Counted from the stretch's first letter, positions 33,863 to 41,680 are shown. The stretch is 45,178 nt of DNA from an uncultured Granulosicoccaceae bacterium (GCA_937951345.1 CALFCF010000099.1:1-45178), one strand, 5' to 3'. Numbers and translations: made by a program. Notes: generated by a model not told the origin, from the sequence alone.

Positions 33863-34356
33863 CAATTTCTTATCCGCGAATTTCTCGAGCATTAAAACTG
33901 ACGGGTAAGTCGCCGGCAGTTGCGGTAATGGGCGTCGTTTGTATTCCACTATTGCACTTTGCCGTAAAAGCAAAGTTACTGAAATCAAGACCAACTGCTT
34001 TGTGGCTTGCCAGCAAAGCAGGTGCTGAGTATCGCCGGCCGGCCGGTACCGAACCGCAAGACATTGAGCGCGCATTTGATTATGCCGGTGCACTGCATTT
34101 AGGCGTTCGTTTATGGCGCTTAAACGCGAATTCGTGCATAGCGCGTTCCATCATTCTATGGGTAATTTGCGTTCGACAATCTATTCCAGCAAAAGTTATT
34201 GTCGGTGCACCAACCGGAACTACAAAAGATTTTCACGCCTGGGTTGAAGTGCACGACACGCCTGTTAACGACAGCATGGATGTGCGCAGTCGTTACGGGG
34301 CGTTCGATTCCGCTTATTTAGAATTCCCTTTATCTGTCGCTGGTGCTGACTGTTGA
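33859..34356 (+). CDS. Lasso peptide B2 leader peptidase (transglutaminase-like)
   Basis: 165 residues from GTG 33859, overlapping the B1 stop (GTGA). A transglutaminase-like cysteine peptidase that removes the leader after the residue behind the conserved Thr. The catalytic Cys is C93 in LNANSCIARSIILW and the His is H126 in TKDFHAWVEVHD, followed by an Asp candidate in PVND (D138). An N-terminal helical part (AVMGVVCIPLLHFAVKAKLL) resembles the membrane-like or substrate-gripping region seen in B2 proteins. The length is normal for B2 (about 140-170). The four-base overlaps on both sides mean B1, B2 and the kinase are co-translated. Confidence 0.92.
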   Translation: MTISYPRISRALKLTGKSPAVAVMGVVCIPLLHFAVKAKLLKSRPTALWLASKAGAEYRRPAGTEPQDIERAFDYAGALHLGVRLWRLNANSCIARSIILWVICVRQSIPAKVIVGAPTGTTKDFHAWVEVHDTPVNDSMDVRSRYGAFDSAYLEFPLSVAGADC

Positions 34357-35258
34357 ACAACCAACTCGTCAGGGTCTACGGATCTGTTGCCAGTATACCG
34401 CGTGAAATTTGTCTGCCGCTTGAAGTAATTTCCGAGTGTGTCCTACCTGACGTTATCGCATCAATTGGTGCGCTGGATAACCCGGAAACTGCATTCGAGC
34501 TGGATGCTGCAGTGGATCTACATATTTCCGGAAATTGTGTATCCGTGTACCCCAAAATGGAGCTTGGGCCCAGAGGCTATGAGCATTACATAATCGATCA
34601 TGCCGTACCCCACGCGCTTACTCACATAGGGAAATATGTTTTGCATGCTGCAGCATTGTCCAAAGGTGGTAAAGGTGTCCTGTTGTTGGGTGCGTCCGGA
34701 GCAGGGAAGTCATCGCTGTGTGCGCATCTTATTAAAAACGGCTGGCAGGCTCTGGGCGACGATGCCGTTGGGCTGGCGGTTGAGGGTAATACCTGCGTTA
34801 TGCACCCCGCCTATCCGGGCCTTCGACTGCATCCGGGCGATACGACGACGGAACTCCTGGCTGCAAGCACGGAAAGCGATGGAAACACTGAGGCTGTGGA
34901 TGGAAATCTATTCGCCGGCGTTGCCGGGCTTGTTGCTGAATATGGCTACAAGACTCGCGTAAATATTACCGAAACGTCGTTTCAATCAAGCTCGCACGCA
35001 GCCCAGGTTGTGATTTTGCTCGGCCAGGATGAGAATTTTCGGGCAACTCGGATTGGTAGTGTCGAACTATGCGCTGCACTAACCGGTTCGATGTTTTTTC
35101 CTGCGGCTGAAAACATAAAAGCCATTGAGCGACTGCAACTGGTCAGCTCCTTTGCAACCAAGTTGTCAGGCCACAAAATTGATTACCCAAGAACCCTTCA
35201 AGGCCTCGATGAGATGAGCCAGTGGCTTGAAACCAACATCAGCAGCTCAGGGGTCTAA
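34353..35258 (+). CDS. HPr-kinase-like protein of the lasso locus
   Basis: 301 residues from TTG 34353, overlapping the B2 stop. The P-loop VLLLGASGAGKSSLCAHLIK (GASGAGKS at 113-120) and the WQALGDDAVG segment (DD at about 136-137) are the HPr kinase/phosphorylase features. The N-terminal 100 residues are variable. The same protein family in paeninodin-like lasso clusters is known to phosphorylate the C-terminal Ser of the precursor. Here neither precursor ends in Ser, so the target is unclear. A role on an internal Ser (S5 in both cores) or a different phosphorylated group is inference. Cytosolic. Confidence 0.88.
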   Translation: MNNQLVRVYGSVASIPREICLPLEVISECVLPDVIASIGALDNPETAFELDAAVDLHISGNCVSVYPKMELGPRGYEHYIIDHAVPHALTHIGKYVLHAAALSKGGKGVLLLGASGAGKSSLCAHLIKNGWQALGDDAVGLAVEGNTCVMHPAYPGLRLHPGDTTTELLAASTESDGNTEAVDGNLFAGVAGLVAEYGYKTRVNITETSFQSSSHAAQVVILLGQDENFRATRIGSVELCAALTGSMFFPAAENIKAIERLQLVSSFATKLSGHKIDYPRTLQGLDEMSQWLETNISSSGV

Positions 35259-35282
35259 GTGTTGCGAGAGCGGCAATAGGCT

Positions 35283-37028
35283 ATGGCTGCATTTTCACTA
35301 TTGTACAAATATGATGGCGCACCCGCGGACGATCACGAACGCGCCTGTATGCTGCGTGCGTTTAAATATCACCACGGCGAGGTTGAAGTACTATCCCCGA
35401 TACCCGGTCTGACCTTATTTTTGCATTCGTGTGCGTGGGAACCCAAGCCTCATTTACTGGAGCGTGGTGATTTAAACGGTGTGGCCGTTGGCAGGGGCAA
35501 ATTGCGGCAGGTAAGCAGTAAAAATGGCGCGCCTGAAGTCGAGGATATTTTACTGGAAGGCACAGCGACCGGGGTCATCTGGTCGCGTGAGTCGCTCGCC
35601 TTGCTCACTGACCGGTGTTCGCAAAGAGCTGTTTGGTACCTTGATGGGGGCAGATTTTTACTCGCCGGTAGTGAACCGCGATTAATACTTGGGCATCCCG
35701 CGGTAAGTGCTGAACCCGATGAACAAACTCTTGCCGAGCGCGTTTTAAACAAACCTTCAACACCGTGCCGCTCTATTTACAAAAATATTCATAGCTTGCC
35801 GCCCGGTGGTCGCCTTGTTTCAAAGGCAGGGGTAAATAAACGCGATGCCTGGCATGAGTTTCAATATAAGGTCGATAAAAGAAAATCGTTTACAGATTGG
35901 TGTGAAGAAATTGAACACTGTACGAGCGACATTATGCAAGAGCATATTCGTCTGCTGGACGGTGATAATTTCTCACTGTCACTCAGTGGCGGGCTCGACT
36001 CCTCTGTTCTAGCCGGTTTCATCAAGTTTTACGCTGCGGATAAAAATTGTCTGGCGAGTACGTTTGGTTATCCGGGGATGCCTTGCGATGAATCTCATTT
36101 TCAGGATGCAGTACTAGAGGGTGGCTCATTCCAACGACAGGTATTCGATCATCGTTTGCTGGACGTAGACGCCGACATTCTCGAACCGCTGAAACGCTCC
36201 CGTGTACCCCCGTACCGACCGGAGCCATTGGCAAGAGATACCTATGATTGGAGCGCAAAAAACGGTTTCCACTATCGGTTTATGGGAATGGGTGGTGACG
36301 AGTTCTTCGCTCCACACGGTGAGACATTACTTGACCTACTGTTTTCCGGTCAGTGGGGGCGAATAGGTACATCCATTAAACAGCAGGGTGTAGCGCCAGC
36401 GTTAAAACGATGTATTGAGCACGTTCCTTTACCGCTTGTTCAGTTACGGCGTCGCTCGAATTTGCCAGGCTGGATAGGGCCTCGACTCAGGCATGATTTT
36501 AAAGCACATCGCCTGTTTGATTTTCAACGCAGGCTACCCGGGTATAAAGCAAAAGCAGACGAACGGGCATACCAGTTGTTTAATACAGGTTCGTTGGCCA
36601 TTAATCTGGAATCTTTTGAATTTCTCTCGGCTGATCTGCAACAAGAGTTTATAAATCCATTTTATGATTATCGGTTGGCAGAAAAGCTCTTGTGTGTACC
36701 GGAATACCGCCTTGTTTCTGCCAGTGATATCCGGCATCTACAGCGCACCAGCTACGCCGGTTTTCTGCCCGATTTAGTCAGATCGAGACGGGGCAAAGTG
36801 CACTTTGATTACCCGTTGGTTGCCCACCTCAAGGAACCCTGGTTCGAGTCATTTTTTCAGTCTACCCGGCTGCAGAGAGAAGGCTGGATCGATGGCGATA
36901 GCATTCGGTCTATCTTTACCAGTGTGACAAGGCATCCAGGATGGCCCGAATCAGTCGACACGCTTCCGCCGCATGCGACTATACTCTGGAATCTGATTGG
37001 TTTAGAGCTGTGGCTTAATTCACTTTAA
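35283..37028 (+). CDS. Lasso peptide macrolactam synthetase (asparagine-synthetase-like, C protein)
   Basis: 581 residues starting at ATG 35283, 24 bases after the kinase stop. ATP-dependent enzyme that activates the Asp or Glu side chain of the core and joins it to the Gly1 amino group. The PP-loop ATP site is SLSLSGGLDSSVLAGF (about 231-246). The N-terminal glutaminase-like half lacks the Cys at position 2 (MAAFSL), so it cannot use glutamine, as expected for lasso cyclases. The synthetase half has FMGMGGDEFFAPHGET and the usual helical C-terminus. The C-terminal codons and stop lie inside a 10-bp tandem repeat. It is followed by the first precursor gene, about 160 bases on. Confidence 0.95.
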   Translation: MAAFSLLYKYDGAPADDHERACMLRAFKYHHGEVEVLSPIPGLTLFLHSCAWEPKPHLLERGDLNGVAVGRGKLRQVSSKNGAPEVEDILLEGTATGVIWSRESLALLTDRCSQRAVWYLDGGRFLLAGSEPRLILGHPAVSAEPDEQTLAERVLNKPSTPCRSIYKNIHSLPPGGRLVSKAGVNKRDAWHEFQYKVDKRKSFTDWCEEIEHCTSDIMQEHIRLLDGDNFSLSLSGGLDSSVLAGFIKFYAADKNCLASTFGYPGMPCDESHFQDAVLEGGSFQRQVFDHRLLDVDADILEPLKRSRVPPYRPEPLARDTYDWSAKNGFHYRFMGMGGDEFFAPHGETLLDLLFSGQWGRIGTSIKQQGVAPALKRCIEHVPLPLVQLRRRSNLPGWIGPRLRHDFKAHRLFDFQRRLPGYKAKADERAYQLFNTGSLAINLESFEFLSADLQQEFINPFYDYRLAEKLLCVPEYRLVSASDIRHLQRTSYAGFLPDLVRSRRGKVHFDYPLVAHLKEPWFESFFQSTRLQREGWIDGDSIRSIFTSVTRHPGWPESVDTLPPHATILWNLIGLELWLNSL

Positions 37029-37060
37029 TTCACTTTAATTCACTTTAATTCACTTTAATT
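37021..37060. repeat. 10-bp tandem repeat, four copies, spanning the stop codon
   Basis: CACTTTAATT is repeated four times without gaps (37021-37060), and a partial copy (TTAATT) precedes it. The C-protein stop TAA (37026-37028) is inside the first copy, so the last residues L-N-S-L derive from the repeat. Each further unit also contains TAA in one frame. Confidence 0.97.
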
Positions 37061-37095
37061 CCCTGTTAGCTAGCATTCTTGTTTGCATTATATGA

Positions 37096-37110
37096 ATATA
37101 TGTCATATAT
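37096..37110. promoter_or_regulatory. 15-bp palindrome before the first precursor
   Basis: ATATATG-T-CATATAT lies 78 bases upstream of the precursor ATG, inside the AT-rich leader (37061-37120). It resembles a dimer-binding operator or a stacked -10 region. No regulator gene is seen in the cluster. Confidence 0.45.
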
Positions 37111-37187
37111 TTGGCGGAGGTGCATGTGCTCGGCTAGGGTATTAAGATAAGACGCCGTTTGCTTACTTTGAAAAGGAGAGTTTGATA

Positions 37188-37382
37188 ATGCAACAACCAG
37201 TTACTACTAAGATTTCAGGCCGCGAATACAGCAAGCCTTTGCTAGCCGCCCACGGCAGTTTTGCCGAACTTACTCAGGGAATGGCCGGGTCGCAAAATGA
37301 TGGACAAGGCGGTGGCGCAGGTATGGCGTGTGATGTTCTGGTTCCTAATGATTCTGGTCCTGTAAACGACGGTTGCGGATAA
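37188..37382 (+). CDS. Lasso peptide precursor A1 (64 residues)
   Basis: ATG 37188 follows AAAAGGAG closely; a TTG six bases earlier is less likely. The leader, residues 1-30, contains the lasso signature REYSKPLLAAHGSFAELTQ: Tyr14, Pro17, Leu19, Gly23 and Thr29. Thr29 is at -2 and the core starts with Gly31. The core is 34 residues: ring segment GMAGSQND with Gly1 and Asp8, then a Gly-rich hinge (GQGGGAGMAC), then a tail with Pro and Asp and two Cys at core positions 18 and 33, which could form a disulfide. It lies just downstream of the cyclase gene in the same direction. Predicted product: an 8-residue Gly1-Asp8 lasso. Alternative ring acids are too far along (Asp19) for a normal lasso. 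Confidence 0.88.
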   Translation: MQQPVTTKISGREYSKPLLAAHGSFAELTQGMAGSQNDGQGGGAGMACDVLVPNDSGPVNDGCG

Positions 37383-37580
37383 ACCATCCCGGCTGACATC
37401 CGTTTGAAAGACGTAGGTTTGTACGTCGTTGGGTAGATAACTTTCCCACTTCGTCTGCATTCACTGCGATAAAGCGTAATTCGTTAAAGCGGGCCTCAAA
37501 TAACCAGTTTAGTGGCTGACTAACCGAATATAAGAATAGCTGGTTGGTCGAATTACCGAATGATGTAAGCAAAATAACCG

Positions 37581-37605
37581 AAGGGCCTGATGAGTTCAGG
37601 CCTTT
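37581..37605 (+). terminator. Terminator-like hairpin after precursor A1
   Basis: AAGGGCCTGA (37581-37590), loop TGAGT, and TCAGGCCTTT (37596-37605) form a stem of about 10 bp including one G-T pair. The T-run is short. It could end the plus-strand operon 200 bases after the precursor stop; the minus-strand exporter ends at 37691 on the other side. The gap 37383-37690 otherwise holds a minus-strand open frame (37345-37650) without support. Confidence 0.5.
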
Positions 37606-37690
37606 CGTCGTTGAGCCCCCTGCCGGCGCAGGAATAAATTCACGTATCAATACCTCGCAGAACCTCAGGTACGCACCGCGTTTGCGGCCT

Positions 37691-39388
37691 TTACAGTTGA
37701 ATTGTTCTGTCTGCCAGACCCAGACTGGCTGGCCGGTGTGTTATGAGGAGAACAGTTGCTCGTTGCAACAAGTCGGTACATGCTTCGACGTACCGTTTTT
37801 CGGATTCCGGGTCAAACATGGAGGTTGCTTCATCGAGGATTAAAATGCTCGGATTTTTAAGCACTGCCCTAGCCAACGCAATTTTTTGTCGCTGGCCTCC
37901 GGAGAGCATCACTCCTTGATCACCAATCAACGTATCCAGCCCGTCATTCAGTTCAGCTATCAGGTTTTCAGCTCCAATGCTGTTCAGTATTGATTCCAGG
38001 CGCGCATCATCAATTGGCTCTCTCTCGGCTAGAGTTCCGTATTGCGAGTCTTCCAGTATCAGGTTGTTTCTGACAGTGTTATTGAATAGAAGTGCATCCT
38101 GTGCGACATAGCCAATAGACCGCCTCAGGGTTGAAAGCGCGATGTTCTCGATAGGCTGGTTGTCGACTCTGATTTGACCACTTGTCACCGGCATTAATCC
38201 CAGGCAAAGCTTGGCTATTGTGCTTTTTCCTGATCCGTTTCTGCCAACAATGGCAATGGTCTCACCTGAATTAATAGTGAGATTAAATTCGCTTAAAACC
38301 GGGTGCGCAGCGTCGTAGGCAAAATCGACATTGTGGAATTCAATACGGGAGAGGCGGCTGCTTGCCCGGGAGCTATCGACTTCCGATACCGCATTTTTAT
38401 AGTTGGTCTGATTATCAGCGGGTTGCGCAAAGTAATGAGCTTCGTTCTTTTCGTCAAAAAATTCTTCCAGTCTTTCCGCTGCTGATAATGCATTTTGCAT
38501 ACGGCCAAACAATGAAGCCATTGTGCTCATTGGGCTAACCATAAGCAGGCCGTATAACAGCAGGCTGGTGAGTTCCGCAATACTCATAAGGTTTCGGGAT
38601 AATGTACTGGAAAGCACCCACAAAGTACCTATAACAACAATACTGCCTAAGAGCTTTATCGCCGGCTGAATACGTAACTGTCGTGCATTAAACTGTTGCC
38701 GTACTCGAATGTATTCGTCGGTTAATTGATTCAGATTGTTTTGGTTTTTTTGTTCGAGAACGAAGGTTTTGATCGTGGGTAGTAATGCAATCGATTCAGT
38801 CAGATAGCCTGAGATTCTGGCATATTTTTCTATCATTTTTTTTGATAGTCCACGAACACTTCTTCCTAGAAATTTTGTTAAAAAGACGAATGTTGTACAA
38901 AGTAAAACTGCAGCTACCCCAATGCGTGGACTAATAGTGAAAATTAGTACGAGTGCACCAATGAATGTAACGGTCTGCGGTAGGATGGCCGTTAACGCAT
39001 TGGTGGTGAATTGCGTGATTATTTGACAATCATTCTGGAAGAGCGCCAGAATTTCTCCTTTCTTACGCGATTCGCTATAGCTTAATGGCAAATTAAGCAG
39101 GGATTTGTATGTACGCGTTAATAGCCCGGTCCACATGAGGTCGGATGTTTTTATCAGCCAAAGCTGGGATACATACGTGACCACAGCTTGAACAACCAGT
39201 ATCGCCATCCAGAATGGAAACAACTGGTTTATAGTTATTGCTGCGTTCTCAGCATCCAGCAGATTGGCGGCCAGTTGCCCGGCTAACCAGGGGTTGATTA
39301 AAAATACGACGCTGGCCACGCATGACAGTAGTGTTGCGACAACGAGCTGAGGTATATAAGCCTGTGCTGAGTTGAGGATTAGATTCAA
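37691..39388 (-). CDS. ABC exporter, probably for the lasso peptides
   Basis: 565 residues. Half-transporter of MsbA/McjD type: six membrane segments in residues 1-300 (for example LVVATLLSCVASVVFLINPW, ILVVQAVVTYVSQLWL, FIGALVLIFTISP), then an ATPase domain with Walker A GRNGSGKST (382-390), signature LSGGQ (495-499) and Walker B ILILDE (514-519), with an H-loop ITHRP. The start is uncertain: TTG 39388 without a visible ribosome site is the best in-frame choice because no ATG lies nearby upstream. It is divergent from the cupin gene and convergent with precursor A1. Half-transporters of this kind export lasso peptides and give immunity. Confidence 0.93.
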   Translation of the reverse strand: MNLILNSAQAYIPQLVVATLLSCVASVVFLINPWLAGQLAANLLDAENAAITINQLFPFWMAILVVQAVVTYVSQLWLIKTSDLMWTGLLTRTYKSLLNLPLSYSESRKKGEILALFQNDCQIITQFTTNALTAILPQTVTFIGALVLIFTISPRIGVAAVLLCTTFVFLTKFLGRSVRGLSKKMIEKYARISGYLTESIALLPTIKTFVLEQKNQNNLNQLTDEYIRVRQQFNARQLRIQPAIKLLGSIVVIGTLWVLSSTLSRNLMSIAELTSLLLYGLLMVSPMSTMASLFGRMQNALSAAERLEEFFDEKNEAHYFAQPADNQTNYKNAVSEVDSSRASSRLSRIEFHNVDFAYDAAHPVLSEFNLTINSGETIAIVGRNGSGKSTIAKLCLGLMPVTSGQIRVDNQPIENIALSTLRRSIGYVAQDALLFNNTVRNNLILEDSQYGTLAEREPIDDARLESILNSIGAENLIAELNDGLDTLIGDQGVMLSGGQRQKIALARAVLKNPSILILDEATSMFDPESEKRYVEACTDLLQRATVLLITHRPASLGLADRTIQL

Positions 39389-39645
39389 TTTATATATTCG
39401 ATATTTGCGGCGTCGATCAACACCAAATTGTGAAAACTCAACAAGTGAGAGTATATAATAGCCGTCATTCAGAACATAACAGTCAACAGCTTTTCAGAAG
39501 CGTGATTCAGGTTTATTTGTCGGCGCTTAAAATGAGGCCTGTGTTCGTAAAGATTATTACCGCTACTGATTGCTACTGAGCACTTCGCACTGTCGGATTC
39601 ATCACGGTCGGATTCGTTTAACTGATACGGGATTGTCGTTGCAAT
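39389..39645. promoter_or_regulatory. Divergent promoter region between exporter and cupin genes
   Basis: A 257-base gap holds both promoters. Toward the exporter (minus) a TTGACT (39476-39481) and TATTAT-like -10 near 39455-39460 have a 20-base spacer, which is long. On the plus strand a TATAAT (39454-39459) is visible in the same AT-rich string. No terminator lies inside. The exact start points cannot be set. Confidence 0.4.
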
Positions 39646-40941
39646 ATGGATTTGGAAGCTATAAGCAAACTCGGTGACAGCCTTCGCAAGGAATACCAGG
39701 CATTGCACTCGAATGAAGAGCATTTCACCGCACTTGCTGTAGATCATCTGCAAAAGTTGGATTTCGATTTTGCCTGGGCGCCAGAGTTGTTAGCGTCTGT
39801 CAGTCTGGCAAATCCAAGTGTACCCAGCCATCGTTTCAGCGACTGGCCTATCCAGTTGTATCGAAGTCAGGAATTTTACATTGAACTGCTCGTTTGGACC
39901 AATGCTACTGCTGCGATACACCAGCACTCATTCAGTGGGGCATTCAAGGTCGTTCAGGGTTCAAGTTTTCATGCTTTGTATGACTTTAATGCCTCTGAAG
40001 AGGTAAATGCAGATTTAGTGTTAGGCGATGTGACTTGCCGCGAATTCGAAAAGCTAAGCGTCGGTGACGTTCGCCCGATAAAGGCTGGGTCAGCGATGAC
40101 ACACAGTCTTTATCATCTGGATCACCCCAGTGCCACACTAGTTGTTCGAACCAACGGTCACCCGAAATTCGCACCCCAGTTTACGCTTTATAAAAATCAC
40201 ATCGCTGTCAATCAGTTAGACCTTGCGCGAAAAGGTCGTGTTAATTATTGCGGTTGGGTACTCGACACACTGATGAGTGTTGATGAGCAGAAGACGTATG
40301 ATGTGCTCGGCAATCTATTTCAGGAAATATCCGTATCTGAGGCTGTGGTTGTGATTCTTGCCCATCGAAAAAAGCTCTTTAGGGAAGATATAGTCAAGGA
40401 GCCCGACTTTCTGGTAGACAACGGAATAGCGCAACCCGTTGCAGAGGCAGTTGTAAATGCACTGGAAGAGCTGAACGGCATCGACGAGCTGACAGAAATG
40501 CGCAACCTAACAAGCGATCCTGAGCTTCGGTATTTTTTAGCGCTGCTAATCAATGTACCCGATCAGCATTCTATACTTGCACAATTGCAAACCGCCTATC
40601 CGGATGATGATCCACTGGATACGTTTGCCGGTTTGCTTGTTCGCGTTTGCGATGAACGCACTGAGTTTGCGAAACGCATGCTGTCAAATGCAGCTAGTAT
40701 GATGGGTGGAACTAGACAGCTGGATTTTTCTAATTCGTTGTTTTCGTGTCTACCCGAAGGGATTGAAAAACGTGACCGTAAGTCTTTTTTCCGGCACGCG
40801 CTGGGAGTAAACGCGAATGTTAAGGATAACGTAAGCCAGGCCGGTAATGAAAACTGCAAAGATAGTAATGCTGCGCATCGATGGCGGGAAAGTATTGACC
40901 AATTCGCCAGCCTACACCAGCTAAAAAGGATCGTTAATTAA
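39646..40941 (+). CDS. Cysteine-dioxygenase-like cupin with a long C-terminal domain
   Basis: 431 residues from ATG 39646; only weak upstream purines. Residues of about 70-175 show a cupin: TAAIHQHSFSGAFKVVQGSS matches the first motif (HxH...K(V/L)xxG) of the cysteine dioxygenase type, and AMTHSLYHLDHPSATLVVRT the second (His plus beta strand). The two His of IHQH and a third from GSAMTH could bind iron. The usual Glu of motif 1 is missing, as in cysteine dioxygenases. Residues of about 190-431 are a helical domain without recognised family. The product could oxidise a Cys of the precursor (A1 has two) or a small molecule; inference from context only. Confidence 0.72.
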   Translation: MDLEAISKLGDSLRKEYQALHSNEEHFTALAVDHLQKLDFDFAWAPELLASVSLANPSVPSHRFSDWPIQLYRSQEFYIELLVWTNATAAIHQHSFSGAFKVVQGSSFHALYDFNASEEVNADLVLGDVTCREFEKLSVGDVRPIKAGSAMTHSLYHLDHPSATLVVRTNGHPKFAPQFTLYKNHIAVNQLDLARKGRVNYCGWVLDTLMSVDEQKTYDVLGNLFQEISVSEAVVVILAHRKKLFREDIVKEPDFLVDNGIAQPVAEAVVNALEELNGIDELTEMRNLTSDPELRYFLALLINVPDQHSILAQLQTAYPDDDPLDTFAGLLVRVCDERTEFAKRMLSNAASMMGGTRQLDFSNSLFSCLPEGIEKRDRKSFFRHALGVNANVKDNVSQAGNENCKDSNAAHRWRESIDQFASLHQLKRIVN

Positions 40942-41156
40942 ATTCTTATGGTAAAGCCAATATGGTTTTATTAAGAAATAAAAATTTGCTTTGGGTAATC
41001 AGTTTTTTTACGAGAATGGTGTAAGGGCATTCTTGATGTCTGTCGTTTTTGGTTTTAAGCAGGGCAGGTTGTTTAAGTTTTCGTTCTCCTGGTTATTGGT
41101 CGACATTAGATATCTAGAAAAGATAGGTAGAAAAGGAAGATAGAAAAGGCTGGGGT

Positions 41157-41186
41157 GTGACTGTACTGTAGGTGACTGTACTCTAG
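41157..41186. repeat. 15-bp tandem repeat with one mismatch
   Basis: GTGACTGTACTGTAG (41157-41171) is followed directly by GTGACTGTACTCTAG (41172-41186). Purine-rich imperfect repeats around AGAAAAGGA lie just before it (41115-41150). The gap 40942-41235 also holds an imperfect hairpin after the cupin gene (40943-40976) and no gene. Confidence 0.85.
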
Positions 41187-41231
41187 TTTACCTTCAGGAA
41201 CCGGATCTGAAACTGCGCCATCTTCTACGTA

Positions 41232-41262
41232 TAAAAGGCGTATTCAGATACTGAATACGCCT
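41232..41262 (-). terminator. Intrinsic terminator of precursor A2
   Basis: On the minus strand AGGCGTATTCAG, loop TAT and CTGAATACGCCT form a perfect 12-bp stem (41236-41262), followed by TTTAT. It lies 19 bases after the stop of the small minus-strand gene and supports that gene being transcribed. Confidence 0.85.
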
Positions 41263-41281
41263 CTCGTTGGGCTAACCTGAT

Positions 41282-41440
41282 TTAATTCCCTCTAGTATCT
41301 GGTTGTCGGGTGTTTGACCCTGTGTCTGGTCGTGAACCACCATCGCCTTTAGTTAGATCTTCGAAGTTTCCAAGATTACTAAGTTGGGGTTTTTCGTATT
41401 TGCGAGGTTTTGACAACTGTTTTTCGTTTTCGTCTTTCAT
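41282..41440 (-). CDS. Lasso peptide precursor A2 (52 residues)
   Basis: Minus-strand frame from ATG 41440 to TAA 41282-41284. The leader contains RKYEKPQLSNLGNFEDLTK, aligning position by position with precursor A1: Tyr, Lys-Pro, Leu, Gly, Phe, Leu-Thr conserved. Thr30 is at -2 and Gly32 begins the core. The core is 21 residues: ring segment GDGGSRPD with Gly1 and Asp8, then a hydrophilic tail (TGSNTRQPDTRGN) with no Cys or aromatic residue. The ribosome site is weak (GAGAG about 12 bases upstream). A 12-bp terminator follows. The leader match, terminator and location between two lasso-type genes make this a confident call despite its size. Confidence 0.88.
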   Translation of the reverse strand: MKDENEKQLSKPRKYEKPQLSNLGNFEDLTKGDGGSRPDTGSNTRQPDTRGN

Positions 41441-41473
41441 TTATTTTGAATACTCTCAGGGTGTTTAGATTCA

Positions 41474-41499
41474 AACGTTTTTAATTAAGGTAAAACGTT
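41474..41499. promoter_or_regulatory. Inverted repeat between A2 and the nucleotidyltransferase
   Basis: AACGTTTT (41474-41481) and AAAACGTT (41492-41499) are exact inverted copies with a 10-base centre. They lie 34-59 bases upstream of the A2 ATG and in the divergent leader of the nucleotidyltransferase gene. The geometry fits a dimeric regulator operator. The remaining region 41500-41680 shows no other clear signal. Confidence 0.5.
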
Positions 41500-41680
41500 A
41501 CTCATCTGCTTACGTTCGCAGACGGTTTCACAAACAGCGAAAAGATATTAGATTACCGCCTCGCGCACCGTCAAGCGCTTGTCACCGGTGTTTAGGCGGA
41601 ACAAGTGTAAACTTTACAAAAAGAGTAGCTGTGTTGTTCGTCACCGACACTTGCTGATAAAGAAAAGGGAAACTGTAAAT

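Noticed and set aside
37021-37060. Repeat array considered as CRISPR-like
   Set aside because: Units are 10 bp, directly adjacent and without spacers; a simple tandem repeat.
37188-37382. Precursor A1 considered as another peptide class (for example a bacteriocin of the double-glycine type)
   Set aside because: The YxxPxL, Thr at -2, Gly1 and Asp8 pattern and the adjacent B1, B2 and C genes fit a lasso peptide; the exporter has no N-terminal C39 peptidase domain.
37345-37650. 101-codon minus-strand frame after the exporter
   Set aside because: It overlaps precursor A1 on the other strand; the TTG start is only 2 bases from its GAGG, and no family is recognised.
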